From Rhodocyclaceae bacterium (GTDB lineage Bacteria; Pseudomonadota; Gammaproteobacteria; Burkholderiales; Rhodocyclaceae), in contig JAGRFQ010000055.1 of the NCBI GenBank assembly GCA_020445945.1, positions 1 through 36,064 of the forward strand: a DNA stretch of 36,064 bases. The letters run 5' to 3'. A program made the position numbers and the translations under genes. The notes under the pieces are model-generated. The model did no database searches, had not been told where the DNA came from, and saw nothing but the letters and a program-made list of their open reading frames with translations. Below are positions 1 through 7,632 of this stretch, piece after piece (within the stretch, counting starts at the first letter, position 1; every line of letters starts with the position of its first letter).

Positions 1-492
1 GACGCCAACGGCATCCTGCACGTGTCGGCCAAGGACAAGGCCACCGGCAAGGAGAACAAGATCACCATCAAGGCCAACTCGGGTTTGAGTGACGAGGAAG
101 TCGAACGCATGGTGCGCGACGCCGAGGCGCATGCCGAGGAAGACAAGAAAGCGCACGAGCTGGTCGACGCCCGCAACGCCTGCGACACGCTGACCCACTC
201 GGTCAAGAAGGCGCTGGCCGAGCACGGCGACAAGATCGATGCGGCAGAGAAAACCAGCATCGAAGCGGCCATCGCCGACGCCGAAGAAGCGATGAAGGGC
301 AACGACAAGGACACCATCATCGCCAAGACCGAGGCGCTCGGTCAGGTCAGCCAGAAGCTGGGCGAGAAGATGTATGCCGACGCACAGGCGCAGGCCGGTG
401 CGGCCGGTGGTGCGGAAGGCGGCGCCGAGAAGGCAGAAGAAGCCGATGTGGTGGATGCCGAATTCACCGAAGTGCACGACGAGAAGAAATAA
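1..492 (+). CDS. dnaK: Chaperone protein DnaK (Hsp70), C-terminal part, 5' truncated by window edge
   Basis: The reading frame is open from base 1, so the gene starts upstream of the window; 163 residues are visible. They begin in the last strands of the substrate-binding beta-sandwich ([13 protein letters not shown], then GKENKITI) and continue through the alpha-helical lid. A Gly/Ala-rich disordered tail follows and ends in an acidic segment, [10 protein letters not shown], just before the stop, as is typical of proteobacterial DnaK. Hsp70 binds exposed hydrophobic segments of cytoplasmic client proteins in an ATP cycle driven by DnaJ and GrpE. dnaJ follows 89 bases downstream on the same strand, the classical dnaK-dnaJ order. 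The heat-shock promoter would lie outside the window. Confidence 0.97.
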   Translation, partial: DANGILHVSAKDKATGKENKITIKANSGLSDEEVERMVRDAEAHAEEDKKAHELVDARNACDTLTHSVKKALAEHGDKIDAAEKTSIEAAIADAEEAMKGNDKDTIIAKTEALGQVSQKLGEKMYADAQAQAGAAGGAEGGAEKAEEADVVDAEFTEVHDEKK

Positions 493-514
493 ACACCATC
501 GGCATCCATCGCCC

Positions 515-555
515 GGCCGGACCGTGCTGCGCCCCGCGTGCAGGCCGGTCCGGCC
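515..555 (+). terminator. Intercistronic hairpin between dnaK and dnaJ (partial terminator or processing site)
   Basis: GGCCGGACCG (515-524) pairs perfectly with CGGTCCGGCC (546-555). The 21-base loop can pair further (TGC 525-527 with GCA 540-542), and TTT follows. The T-run is short, so this may be an attenuating or mRNA-stabilising hairpin that lowers dnaJ relative to dnaK rather than a full terminator. The structure is seen in the sequence; the role is inferred. Confidence 0.5.
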
Positions 556-581
556 TTTCCACGACTTAAGCTGGAACCCCA

Positions 582-1703
582 ATGTCCAAGCGCGACTACT
601 ATGAAATTCTCGGCGTCAATCGGGACGCCTCCGATGCCGAGCTGAAGAAGGCGTATCGCAAGCTGGCGATGAAGCATCACCCTGACCGCAATCCCGGCAA
701 CAAGGACGCGGAAGAGCATTTCAAGGAAGCCAAGCAAGCGTACGAAGTGCTGTCCGACGCCGACAAGCGTGCGGCCTACGACCGCTACGGTCACGCCGGG
801 GTCGACCCGAGCATGGGCGCCGGCCCCGGTGGGCAGGGCTTCGACGGCTTCTCCGACGCCTTCAGCGACATTTTCGGCGACATCTTCAGCGGCGGTGGCG
901 GACGCGGGCGCAGCAACGTCTATCGTGGCGCGGACCTGCGCTACAACCTCGAAATCTCGCTCGAAGAAGCCGCGCGCGGCGCCGAGAAAACGATCCGCAT
1001 TCCGACCCAGGAAAACTGCGAGGTGTGCGGTGGCTCGGGCGCCAAGGCCGGCTCACAACCTAAGCCCTGCCCCACCTGCGGCGGCGCCGGTCAGGTGCGC
1101 ATCCAGCAAGGCTTTTTCTCGATCCAGCAGACCTGCCCGAAGTGTCACGGCTCGGGCTCGTACATCGCCGACCCCTGCCGCAGTTGCAACGGCGCGGGGC
1201 GGATCAAGAAGCAGAAAACGCTGGAAGTGAAGATCCCCGCCGGCATCGACGACGGCATGCGCCTGCGCCACGCCGGCCACGGCGAGCCCGGCATCAACGG
1301 CGGACCGTCTGGCGACCTGTACGTCGAAATTCATATCAAGAAGCACTCGGTGTTCCAGCGCGACGGCGACGATCTGCACTGCGAAATGCCGATCAACTTC
1401 GCCACCGCGGCGCTCGGCGGCGACATCGAGATCCCGACGCTCGACGGCATGGCGCGCATCAAGGTGCCGCCGGAGACGCAGACCGGCAAGGTCTTCCGCC
1501 TGCGCGGCAAGGGGATCCAGAATGTGCGCAGCCACGTACAGGGCGACCTGATGTGTCACGTGCTGGTCGAAACGCCGGTCAAGCTCACCGAGCGCCAGCG
1601 CGAGTTGCTGAGCGAGTTCAACGACATCGCGATGGAAAACGCCGACCGGCAGAATCCGAAAGCCAAATCCTGGATGGACAAGGTCAAGGATTTCTTCCAG
1701 TAA
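582..1703 (+). CDS. dnaJ: Chaperone protein DnaJ (Hsp40, type I)
   Basis: A 373-residue protein, the normal length for bacterial DnaJ. The N-terminal J domain (about residues 1-70) carries the HPD signature that stimulates DnaK ATPase ([10 protein letters not shown]). A Gly/Phe-rich linker follows (about 75-110). The zinc-binding region holds four CxxCxGxG repeats: [24 protein letters not shown] and CRSCNGAG. The C-terminal substrate-binding domain is complete. The protein delivers unfolded clients to DnaK in the cytoplasm. It lies 89 bases downstream of dnaK on the same strand and probably shares its transcript. A hairpin follows the stop codon. No irregularity seen. Confidence 0.98.
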   Translation: MSKRDYYEILGVNRDASDAELKKAYRKLAMKHHPDRNPGNKDAEEHFKEAKQAYEVLSDADKRAAYDRYGHAGVDPSMGAGPGGQGFDGFSDAFSDIFGDIFSGGGGRGRSNVYRGADLRYNLEISLEEAARGAEKTIRIPTQENCEVCGGSGAKAGSQPKPCPTCGGAGQVRIQQGFFSIQQTCPKCHGSGSYIADPCRSCNGAGRIKKQKTLEVKIPAGIDDGMRLRHAGHGEPGINGGPSGDLYVEIHIKKHSVFQRDGDDLHCEMPINFATAALGGDIEIPTLDGMARIKVPPETQTGKVFRLRGKGIQNVRSHVQGDLMCHVLVETPVKLTERQRELLSEFNDIAMENADRQNPKAKSWMDKVKDFFQ

Positions 1704-1710
1704 CGCCCGC

Positions 1711-1740
1711 GCCGGTTCGTGACATTTGTCACAGACCGGC
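1711..1740 (+). terminator. Hairpin after dnaJ, likely transcription end
   Basis: GCCGGT (1711-1716) pairs with ACCGGC (1735-1740), and the inner GTGAC (1719-1723) pairs with GTCAC (1728-1732) around an ATTT loop. The two bases in between (TC/AG) pair poorly. It begins eight bases after the dnaJ stop codon. There is no T-run, so termination is not certain. The inner TGACATTTGTCA is also a dyad that a regulator could read as duplex DNA. Confidence 0.4.
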
Positions 1741-1780
1741 CACCGCGCCGGGGTGGCACCGGGTTATCACTTTAGTCAGG

Positions 1781-1812
1781 TTGGCTTTACGTCTGCGGAA
1801 CGTGGTTATACT
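1781..1812 (+). promoter_or_regulatory. Putative promoter for the tandem binding-protein genes
   Basis: A good -10 hexamer, TATACT (1807-1812), lies 41 bases before the start at 1854. The best -35 look-alike, TTGGCT (1781-1786), sits 20 bases away, which is wider than usual; closer hexamers are poorer. The AT-richer leader just before 1854 fits a promoter region. Weak evidence. Confidence 0.3.
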
Positions 1813-1853
1813 ACGCGGCGGAAGAGACAAAACCTTACAAAAGACATAACAAG

Positions 1854-2999
1854 ATGCCACTCCACACCTTGGGCCGTGCGCTGCTTGCGCTCGCCGTGGG
1901 TGCGGTGCTCTCCCTGTCAGCGCATGCCGCCACCGGGGTCAGCGCCGACGCCATTCTCCTGGGCATGTCGTCGCCATTCACCGGCCCCAACGGCAGCTAC
2001 GGCATCGCAATGCGCACCGGTGTCGAAGCGGCGCTGGCCGAGGTCAACCGGCGCGGCGGCATTGGCGGACGGAAGCTGACCCTCAGCGCACGCGACGACG
2101 GCTACGAAACCGAGCGCAGCGTTGCCAATACGCGCGCCCTGATCGACGACACCGGCGTGTTCGCGCTGGTCGCCTACTACGGCTCCAGCCCCACCACCGC
2201 TGCGATGGCCGAATTCTCGAAGGCTGGCGTGCCACTGGTGGGCGCCATCAGCGGCGCCGGCACACTGCGCGAGCCGGTCAATCGGCACATGTTCAACCTG
2301 CGCGCCAGCTACGCTGACGAAACGGCCGCCATCGTCAATCACCTCGTCGGACTCGGCATCAGCAAGGTGGCGGTGTTTTATCAGGATGACGGCTTTGGCC
2401 GCTCCGGCCTCGACGGGGTCGAAAAAACACTCGCCACACACGGCCTGAAACCCAGCGCCACTGCGGCCATCACACGCAACGCGACCGACGCGACGCAAGC
2501 CGCGGCTTCGATTGCCGCGGCCAGTCCGCAGGCGGTGGTGATGGTCACCCTGCTCAAACCGACGGCGGCGTTCGTGAACGCCATGCGCGCCGCGGGCCAG
2601 AACCCGCAGTTCGTCACCCTGTCACCGGTCGGCGCGGAGTTGCTGGTTGCCGAGATGGGCGCACAGGCGGCACGCGGCATCGGCATCACCCAAGTCATGC
2701 CCTACCCATGGAACGACGCGCTGGCGCTGGTGCGCGACTACCGCGAGGCGGTAAAGCACCATGCGCCCGATGCCAAACCGAGCTATTACGGGCTCGAAGG
2801 CTATATCGCCGGGCGGGTGATGATCGAAGGGCTGACGCGCATCCAGGGCGAGCCCACCCGCGAGAAGCTGATCGCCGCGCTGGAGCAGGCGCCCATCGAC
2901 CTCGGCGGCTATCGGCTGAGCTACTCGCCCACCGACCATTTTGGTTCGCACTTCGTCGAATTGACCATCATCGGCCGCAACGGCCGCATTCTGCGCTGA
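1854..2999 (+). CDS. ABC transporter periplasmic substrate-binding protein, LivK-like (first of tandem pair)
   Basis: A 381-residue exported protein. A signal peptide (about residues 1-24) ends in SAHA before ATGVSAD. The mature part is a type I periplasmic binding fold of the Leu/Ile/Val-binding family (Peripla_BP_6): the N-terminal lobe starts with ILLGMSSPFTGPNGSYG and the hinge and C-terminal lobe contain GLEGYIAGRVMIEGL. Such proteins capture amino acids, amides, short-chain acids or aromatic compounds for an ABC permease; the ligand cannot be read here. No permease or ATPase gene is adjacent. The next gene is a clear paralogue 23 bases downstream, so the two probably share a transcript. 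It may serve a transporter encoded elsewhere or act as a sensory binding protein. The ATG at 1854 is chosen because it gives a complete signal peptide. Confidence 0.85.
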   Translation: MPLHTLGRALLALAVGAVLSLSAHAATGVSADAILLGMSSPFTGPNGSYGIAMRTGVEAALAEVNRRGGIGGRKLTLSARDDGYETERSVANTRALIDDTGVFALVAYYGSSPTTAAMAEFSKAGVPLVGAISGAGTLREPVNRHMFNLRASYADETAAIVNHLVGLGISKVAVFYQDDGFGRSGLDGVEKTLATHGLKPSATAAITRNATDATQAAASIAAASPQAVVMVTLLKPTAAFVNAMRAAGQNPQFVTLSPVGAELLVAEMGAQAARGIGITQVMPYPWNDALALVRDYREAVKHHAPDAKPSYYGLEGYIAGRVMIEGLTRIQGEPTREKLIAALEQAPIDLGGYRLSYSPTDHFGSHFVELTIIGRNGRILR

Positions 3000-3022
3000 A
3001 CGCGCAAGCCAGGAGAAGTCTC

Positions 3023-4144
3023 ATGCGTGCAGTTCACCTGTGGATGGCCGTGTTTTGCGTGTTCTTCGCCCTGGGGGCCCAGGCCGACCCCGGCGTCACC
3101 GGCGAGCGCATCGTGCTCGGCCAGACCGGTGCGGCCAGCGGCCCGCTGGCCTCGCTCAATACGGAATATATCGGCGGCGCCAGGCTCTTCTTCGAGCAAA
3201 CCAACCGCGCCGGCGGCGTGGCCGGGCGACGCATCGAGCTGATTACGCTCGATGACGGCTACGACCCGGCCCAGGCCGAGAAGAACACCCATGAATTGAT
3301 CGCCCGGAAACAGGTGTTTGCGCTGTTCGGCTGCTTTGGCACCGGGCCAGGCATGAAGACCATCCCGGTCGCCAGCGCAGCCAAGGTGCCCTTCTTTGCG
3401 CCCTACACCGGCGCCGACGCATTGCGCCCGCTCAACGCCGCGGTGTTTCACCTGCGCGCCTCCTACGGGCAGGAGATCGAGGCCATCGTCAAGCATCTGG
3501 TCAGCGCCGGCATCACCGCCATCGGCGTCGTCCACCATGCCGACAGCTTCGGCAACGCCGGGCTGGACGTGGCCCGCAAGGCGCTGGCGCAGCGCGGTCT
3601 GACGCCGGCGCTGGAGGTGGCGATCGCCGCCAGCGGGGACGATGCCGACGCCGTGGCCCGGAAAATCGCCGACACCACACCGGCTGCGCTGATCATGGTG
3701 ACCGCCGGCAAGAGTTCGGTGGCATTGATGGAGGGGCTCAACGCCCACAACGCACGGCCGATGCTCTACGGCCTCTCGGTGATCAGCGCCAACCAGCTCA
3801 TCCAGACACTCGGCCCCAAGGCCCACGGGCTGGTCATCGCCCAGGTGGTGCCCTCCCCCTTCCGCCTCGACCACCCGATCGTGCAGCAGTATCGCAAGGC
3901 CGCGGAAGCCGCGCGACAGGCGATGTCCTACACCGCGCTGGAGGGCTATATTGCGGCGCAGGTCTTCGTCGAAGGGCTCAAGCGCGCCGGCACCGAACTG
4001 ACGCGCGAGGGACTGATCAGCGCGCTGGAGGGCTTGAACGGGTGGGATCTTGGCGGCTGGAAGATCAGCTTTTCGAGCGCCGACCATGAAGCCTCGGACT
4101 ACGTCGATCTGGCAATCATCAGCCGCGGCCGCTATCTGCGCTGA
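3023..4144 (+). CDS. ABC transporter periplasmic substrate-binding protein, LivK-like (second of tandem pair)
   Basis: A 373-residue paralogue of the preceding protein. The open frame extends upstream into that gene, but the start at 3023 is preferred: AGGAG lies at 3011-3015 and the product then begins with a clean signal peptide (MRAVHLWMAVFCVFFALGAQA, cleaved before DPGVTG). The mature part has the same Peripla_BP_6 fold. It aligns with its neighbour along its whole length, for example IEAIVKHLVSAGI against AAIVNHLVGLGI and ALEGYIAAQVFVEGL against GLEGYIAGRVMIEGL. Divergence in the ligand-binding lobes suggests a different ligand from the first copy. No transporter membrane or ATPase gene is next to it. 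Transcription ends against the convergent FNR-like gene. Confidence 0.85.
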   Translation: MRAVHLWMAVFCVFFALGAQADPGVTGERIVLGQTGAASGPLASLNTEYIGGARLFFEQTNRAGGVAGRRIELITLDDGYDPAQAEKNTHELIARKQVFALFGCFGTGPGMKTIPVASAAKVPFFAPYTGADALRPLNAAVFHLRASYGQEIEAIVKHLVSAGITAIGVVHHADSFGNAGLDVARKALAQRGLTPALEVAIAASGDDADAVARKIADTTPAALIMVTAGKSSVALMEGLNAHNARPMLYGLSVISANQLIQTLGPKAHGLVIAQVVPSPFRLDHPIVQQYRKAAEAARQAMSYTALEGYIAAQVFVEGLKRAGTELTREGLISALEGLNGWDLGGWKISFSSADHEASDYVDLAIISRGRYLR

Positions 4145-4149
4145 ACACG

Positions 4150-4174
4150 CAGCGCGCCGGATCAGGCGTCGCTG
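4150..4174. terminator. Shared hairpin between convergent genes
   Basis: CAGCGCGCC (4150-4158) pairs with GGCGTCGCTG (4165-4174) with one bulged T and a six-base loop. It lies where the plus-strand binding-protein gene (stop at 4144) meets the minus-strand regulator, whose stop codon falls in and beside the loop. No T-run on either strand, so it is only a candidate bidirectional terminator. Confidence 0.4.
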
Positions 4175-4887
4175 ACTTCGGCCTCGCGCGCGAGGCGCTC
4201 GAAGTCAGCCCCCATCACGTAGCTGCCGCTCACGGGCGGGGTGAGGATGCCCTGACGCTTGAATGCGGCAACGACCCGGCTTGCGGTTTCAACCGTGACT
4301 CCCAGAATGGCGGCGATATCCGCCGACGCCAGCCGGAAAACCGCGTTGCTGCGCCGGCCGGTCCTGAGGCGCAGCAGCAGACGCGCCACCCGCACCCGCG
4401 CCGGCGCGCTGCCGGCGGTGAGCTCGGCGAGCCACAACTGCGCTTCTGACAAGGCATCCGACGCTTTTTCGAGCATGCGCTGGGCCAGGGCCGGGTCGGC
4501 CGCCTTGAGGCGATCGAGCGCCGCGAGCGGCAGGCGACACACCTGTACCGGCCCGATGGCCACCGCCGACGCGTCGTATTCGCGTCCGTTGAGCACTTCG
4601 ATGCCGGCCAGATCGCCGGGCTTGACGATGCGCACAATGCGCGCCGAGCCATCAATGCCGTGACGCACCAGCTTGAGCGCACCCTCGCGCACCGTATACA
4701 GCGCCTCGCTGTGCGCGCCCTGATGAAACAAGACCCGCTTGGAGGCAATGTGCAGATCGTCGAAGCTATCCTGAACCAACGCGACCTGGGCCGGGTCGAG
4801 CGCCGAAAACAGCGCAGAGTCGCGCACCGGACACTTGGCACAATCCATGTGTCCGGACCACGGCGAAAGTAGGTGCACACGCGTCAT
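4162..4887 (-). CDS. Crp/FNR-family transcriptional regulator, FNR-like
   Basis: A 241-residue regulator with an N-terminal cyclic-nucleotide-binding-type sensor domain (about 20-140), a dimerisation helix and a C-terminal winged helix-turn-helix (about 185-225). The recognition helix reads VTVETASRVVAAF; the E-x-x-S-R pattern is shared with FNR (VETISRL), which reads TTGAT half-sites. The N-terminus has MDCAKCPVRDSALF (Cys16, Cys19), and an internal Cys117 (VQVCRLPL) lines up with FNR Cys122. The third N-terminal ligand of FNR (Cys29) has no counterpart, so a [4Fe-4S] oxygen switch is uncertain. The ATG at 4887 avoids overlap with cysS, which ends 65 bases upstream on the same strand; a later ATG at 4848 is possible. 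Target genes are unknown; the convergent binding proteins and cysS are only neighbours. Confidence 0.85.
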   Translation of the reverse strand: MTRVHLLSPWSGHMDCAKCPVRDSALFSALDPAQVALVQDSFDDLHIASKRVLFHQGAHSEALYTVREGALKLVRHGIDGSARIVRIVKPGDLAGIEVLNGREYDASAVAIGPVQVCRLPLAALDRLKAADPALAQRMLEKASDALSEAQLWLAELTAGSAPARVRVARLLLRLRTGRRSNAVFRLASADIAAILGVTVETASRVVAAFKRQGILTPPVSGSYVMGADFERLAREAEVSDA

Positions 4888-4952
4888 GTTTACAGTGTCG
4901 CCTATTCGGCGCCAATTAGCTAAGGGGGTGCCGGACGCGTGGCCACGGCCGC

Positions 4953-6332
4953 TCAGCCGCGACGCCACAGCGTACCGTCCGGCGTATCTTCGAGCACCAC
5001 CCCGGCACTGGCCAGTTCGGCGCGGATGCGGTCAGCCGTTGCGTAGTCGCGCGCTTGCTTGGCCGTCGCACGTTGCGCGATGGCGGCCTCGATCGCCGCG
5101 CCATCCAAGGCGTCGCCGCCGGTTTCGCCGTGCAGAAAGGTGGTCGCCGAACGCTCGAGCAAGCCCAGCACGCCGCCGAGCGCCTTCAACGCGCCGGCAA
5201 GCGCCGCGCTCTGCGTCCGGTTGACCTCGCTCGCCAGCTCGAACAGTACCGCCATCGCCTCGGCGGTGTTGAAGTCGTCGTCCATCGCAGCGCGGAAACG
5301 CGCCCCCCACGGACTGTCCCAATCGACCGCAGGCGCCGCCTCCGGGGCGTGCTTGAGCGCCGTGTACAGTCGCGTCAAGGCCTGGCGCGCGTCGTCCAGA
5401 TGGGCATCGCTGTAGTTGAGCGGGCTGCGGTAGTGGGCGCGCAGGATGAAGAAACGCACCACCTCGGGGTCGTAGCGTTTGAGCACGTCGCGAATGGTGA
5501 AGAAGTTGCCGAGGCTCTTCGACATCTTCTCGTTGTCCACCCGCACGAACCCGTTGTGCATCCAGTAATTGACGTAGCGGCAGCCGTTGGCGCCCTCGCT
5601 CTGGGCAATTTCGTTCTCGTGATGCGGAAACTGCAAGTCCTGCCCGCCGCCGTGAATGTCGAACTGCTTGCCCAACAAGGCCGCGCCCATCGCCGAACAT
5701 TCGATATGCCAGCCCGGCCGGCCGGCACCCCACGGCGAGGCCCATTTGGCCTCGTCGGGCTCGTCCGCCTTGGCATGCTTCCAGAGCACGAAATCGAGAG
5801 GGTCGCGCTTGCCGTCGGCCACATCCACGCGCTCGCCGGCGCGCAACTCGTCGATCGACTTTCCCGACAGGCGCCCGTAGGCCGGAAACTTGCGCACCGC
5901 GTAGCACACGTCCTCGTTGTCGGCCACGTAGGCCAGGCCGTTGCGCTCAAGCGCCGAGATCAGCGCCTGCATGCCATCGACATGATCGGTGGCGCGCGGC
6001 TCGTGGTCCGGCGACAACACGCCCAGCGCCCCGGCGTCTTCGTGCATGGCGGCGACGAAACGGTCGGTCAGCGCGCGGATCGGCTCGCCGTTTTCAAGTG
6101 CACGCTTGATGATTTTGTCGTCGATATCGGTGATGTTTCGGACGTAAGTGACGTCGAAACTGCTGGCGCGCAGCCAGCGCACCACCGCATCGAAGGCCAC
6201 CATCACGCGCGCATGGCCAAGGTGGCAATAATCGTAGACCGTCATCCCGCACACGTAGATGCGCACTTTGCCCGGTTCGATGGGCGTAAAAACGACTTTT
6301 TCTCGCGCAAGCGAGTTATAGATCATCAACAT
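4953..6332 (-). CDS. cysS: Cysteinyl-tRNA synthetase
   Basis: A 459-residue class I aminoacyl-tRNA synthetase, normal family length, that charges tRNA-Cys with cysteine in the cytoplasm. Visible signatures: the zinc ligand Cys28 ([10 protein letters not shown]), the HIGH-type ATP-binding motif HLGH (residues 37-40), the central [10 protein letters not shown] and [14 protein letters not shown] stretches that supply the other zinc and catalytic residues, and the KMSKS loop (269-273, KMSKSLGN). The C-terminal helical anticodon region is complete. The frame opens with MLMIYNS; starts at the first or third codon both fit. The leader contains an intrinsic-terminator-like structure at 6386-6415, about 53 bases before the start codon, which suggests attenuation. 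The FNR-like gene follows on the same strand. Confidence 0.98.
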   Translation of the reverse strand: MLMIYNSLAREKVVFTPIEPGKVRIYVCGMTVYDYCHLGHARVMVAFDAVVRWLRASSFDVTYVRNITDIDDKIIKRALENGEPIRALTDRFVAAMHEDAGALGVLSPDHEPRATDHVDGMQALISALERNGLAYVADNEDVCYAVRKFPAYGRLSGKSIDELRAGERVDVADGKRDPLDFVLWKHAKADEPDEAKWASPWGAGRPGWHIECSAMGAALLGKQFDIHGGGQDLQFPHHENEIAQSEGANGCRYVNYWMHNGFVRVDNEKMSKSLGNFFTIRDVLKRYDPEVVRFFILRAHYRSPLNYSDAHLDDARQALTRLYTALKHAPEAAPAVDWDSPWGARFRAAMDDDFNTAEAMAVLFELASEVNRTQSAALAGALKALGGVLGLLERSATTFLHGETGGDALDGAAIEAAIAQRATAKQARDYATADRIRAELASAGVVLEDTPDGTLWRRG

Positions 6333-6385
6333 GCCACGGCAACTCTGTCAGGATGGACGCACCTTGCGCGCGTGCTACCAACCAC

Positions 6386-6415
6386 AAAAAAGGCGGGTTC
6401 ACATTGGAACCCACC
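6386..6415 (-). terminator. Intrinsic-terminator-like hairpin in the cysS leader
   Basis: Read on the minus strand, GGTGGGTTC (6415-6407) pairs with GAACCCGCC (6400-6392) with one T/C mismatch and a six-base loop. Six T residues follow directly (6391-6386). This is the best intrinsic terminator shape in the window. It points towards cysS and lies upstream of its start codon (6332), so it would stop transcripts before cysS or end a short leader RNA. No minus-strand gene lies just upstream for it to serve. Confidence 0.6.
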
Positions 6416-6451
6416 TGGATTGGCGGCAATTGGCTTGCGCAAACGCCCGGG

Positions 6452-6482
6452 TTGAGACTCGATTCAGGTTTGTTGGTAGAAT
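6452..6482 (+). promoter_or_regulatory. Putative promoter for the TPR/L,D-transpeptidase cluster
   Basis: TTGAGA (6452-6457) and TAGAAT (6477-6482) form a -35/-10 pair with a 19-base spacer. The expected start site is about 45 bases before the ATG at 6536. Its -10 overlaps ATTCTA on the other strand, which could belong to a divergent cysS promoter. Moderate support by consensus only. Confidence 0.35.
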
Positions 6483-6535
6483 CCCACGTTGATCTTGGGC
6501 TTCAACCGCGGTAACTGGTGGCGAATTATAACACA

Positions 6536-7624
6536 ATGAAAAATCACTTCTTTTATGCGCTTGGCGCATCCGTCCTTGTGGCGACGTTGCATGCACCCAC
6601 CGCATTCGCAGCGGTCACGGACATCCAGTCGCTGATCGAAAAAGGCCAGTACGAAGCGGCGCTCAAAACCGCCGACGCCGATCTGGGTGCGACGCCAAAA
6701 GATCCGCAGACACGCTTTCTGAAGGGCATCGCGCTGGCTGAAATGAATCGCGCCAACGACGCCATCGCCGTATTCCAGAAACTGACCGAAGATTACCCGG
6801 AGCTGCCTGAGCCCTATAACAACCTCGCCGTGCTCTACGCCCAGCAGCGCGAGTTCAACAAGGCGAAGAGCGCGCTCGAAATGGCGATCCGTACCCACCC
6901 GAGCTACGCCACCGCGCATGAAAACCTCGGCGACGTCTACGCCCGCCTCGCCAGCCAGGCCTACAACAACGCGCTGCAACTCGATTCCGCCAACGTCGCG
7001 GCACAATCGAAACTGGCCCTGATCCGCGAGTTGATTACGGTGTCGACGCGCGCCAGCGGTGCAACCATGGTCGCCAGCGCCCCCGCCGTGGCAGAACCTG
7101 TCGCCGTCGCACCGCGCGCGCCAAGCAGCGCACCGGTCGCACCCGCCGCACCCCAGCCGGCACCGGCTGCGCCGGTCACGCCGCCGCCCCCGCCGGCGGT
7201 GGAGCCTCCGCCGGCACCAACACCGCCCGTCGTCAAACCCGCACCCGCCACACCCAGCACGCCGGCGGTCGCGTCGAACACGCAAGATGCCGTCCGTTCG
7301 GCCGTGGAAAACTGGGCACAAGCCTGGTCGAACAAGGATGTTGCCACCTATCTCGCGCACTACGCGTCGAATTTCGATCCTCCGGGCGCCATGTCCCGCC
7401 ACGCATGGGAGGCTCAGCGCAAGCAGCGCGTGGGTGGCAAGCCGGGCGATATCAACGTCACGCTCGAAGACATTGAGATCACCACCAGCGGCAAGGCCGC
7501 CACGGTGTACTTCCGGCAGCACTACCGCTCGAGCGGCTTCAACGGCTCAACCGACAAGACGCTGCGCCTCGTGCGCAGCAACGGCCGCTGGCTGATCACC
7601 CAAGAACTGATCGGGCGACAGTGA
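6536..7624 (+). CDS. Secreted TPR protein with C-terminal NTF2-like (Cds6_C-type) domain
   Basis: A 362-residue exported protein of unknown exact role. The signal peptide MKNHFFYALGASVLVATLHA continues PTAFA before AVTDIQ. Three or so tetratricopeptide repeats follow (about residues 30-150: YEAALKTADADLGATPKDPQ, then AEMNRANDAIAVFQKL, then ALEMAIRTHPSYATAHENLG). A long Pro/Ala linker (about 180-245) leads to a C-terminal NTF2-like domain (about 250-362: VENWAQAWSNKDVATYLAHY, later WEAQRKQRVGGKPG). The next gene's C-terminus is clearly related. The ATG at 6536 is preferred to the in-frame GTG at 6518 because it starts the signal peptide, although no good ribosome site precedes either. Its stop overlaps or lies nine bases before the next start, so the two are coupled; a role in murein or periplasmic assembly is inferred. 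Confidence 0.8.
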   Translation: MKNHFFYALGASVLVATLHAPTAFAAVTDIQSLIEKGQYEAALKTADADLGATPKDPQTRFLKGIALAEMNRANDAIAVFQKLTEDYPELPEPYNNLAVLYAQQREFNKAKSALEMAIRTHPSYATAHENLGDVYARLASQAYNNALQLDSANVAAQSKLALIRELITVSTRASGATMVASAPAVAEPVAVAPRAPSSAPVAPAAPQPAPAAPVTPPPPPAVEPPPAPTPPVVKPAPATPSTPAVASNTQDAVRSAVENWAQAWSNKDVATYLAHYASNFDPPGAMSRHAWEAQRKQRVGGKPGDINVTLEDIEITTSGKAATVYFRQHYRSSGFNGSTDKTLRLVRSNGRWLITQELIGRQ

Positions 7625-7632
7625 CCGGCCTC

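Noticed and set aside
2708-3022. N-terminal extension of the second binding protein back into the first gene
   Set aside because: The extension is read out of frame through the preceding gene; a ribosome site and signal peptide mark 3023 as the start.
4888-4952. FNR box (TTGAT-N4-ATCAA) in front of the FNR-like gene as a sign of autoregulation
   Set aside because: No such dyad is present in the gap between cysS and the regulator.
6386-6415. T-arm-like GGGTTC...GAACCC as part of a tRNA gene
   Set aside because: The loop and stem lengths do not fit a T-arm and no acceptor stem, D-arm or anticodon arm can be built around it.
6518-6535. GTG start six codons upstream of the TPR protein
   Set aside because: It adds residues before a normal signal peptide and has no better ribosome site than the ATG at 6536.
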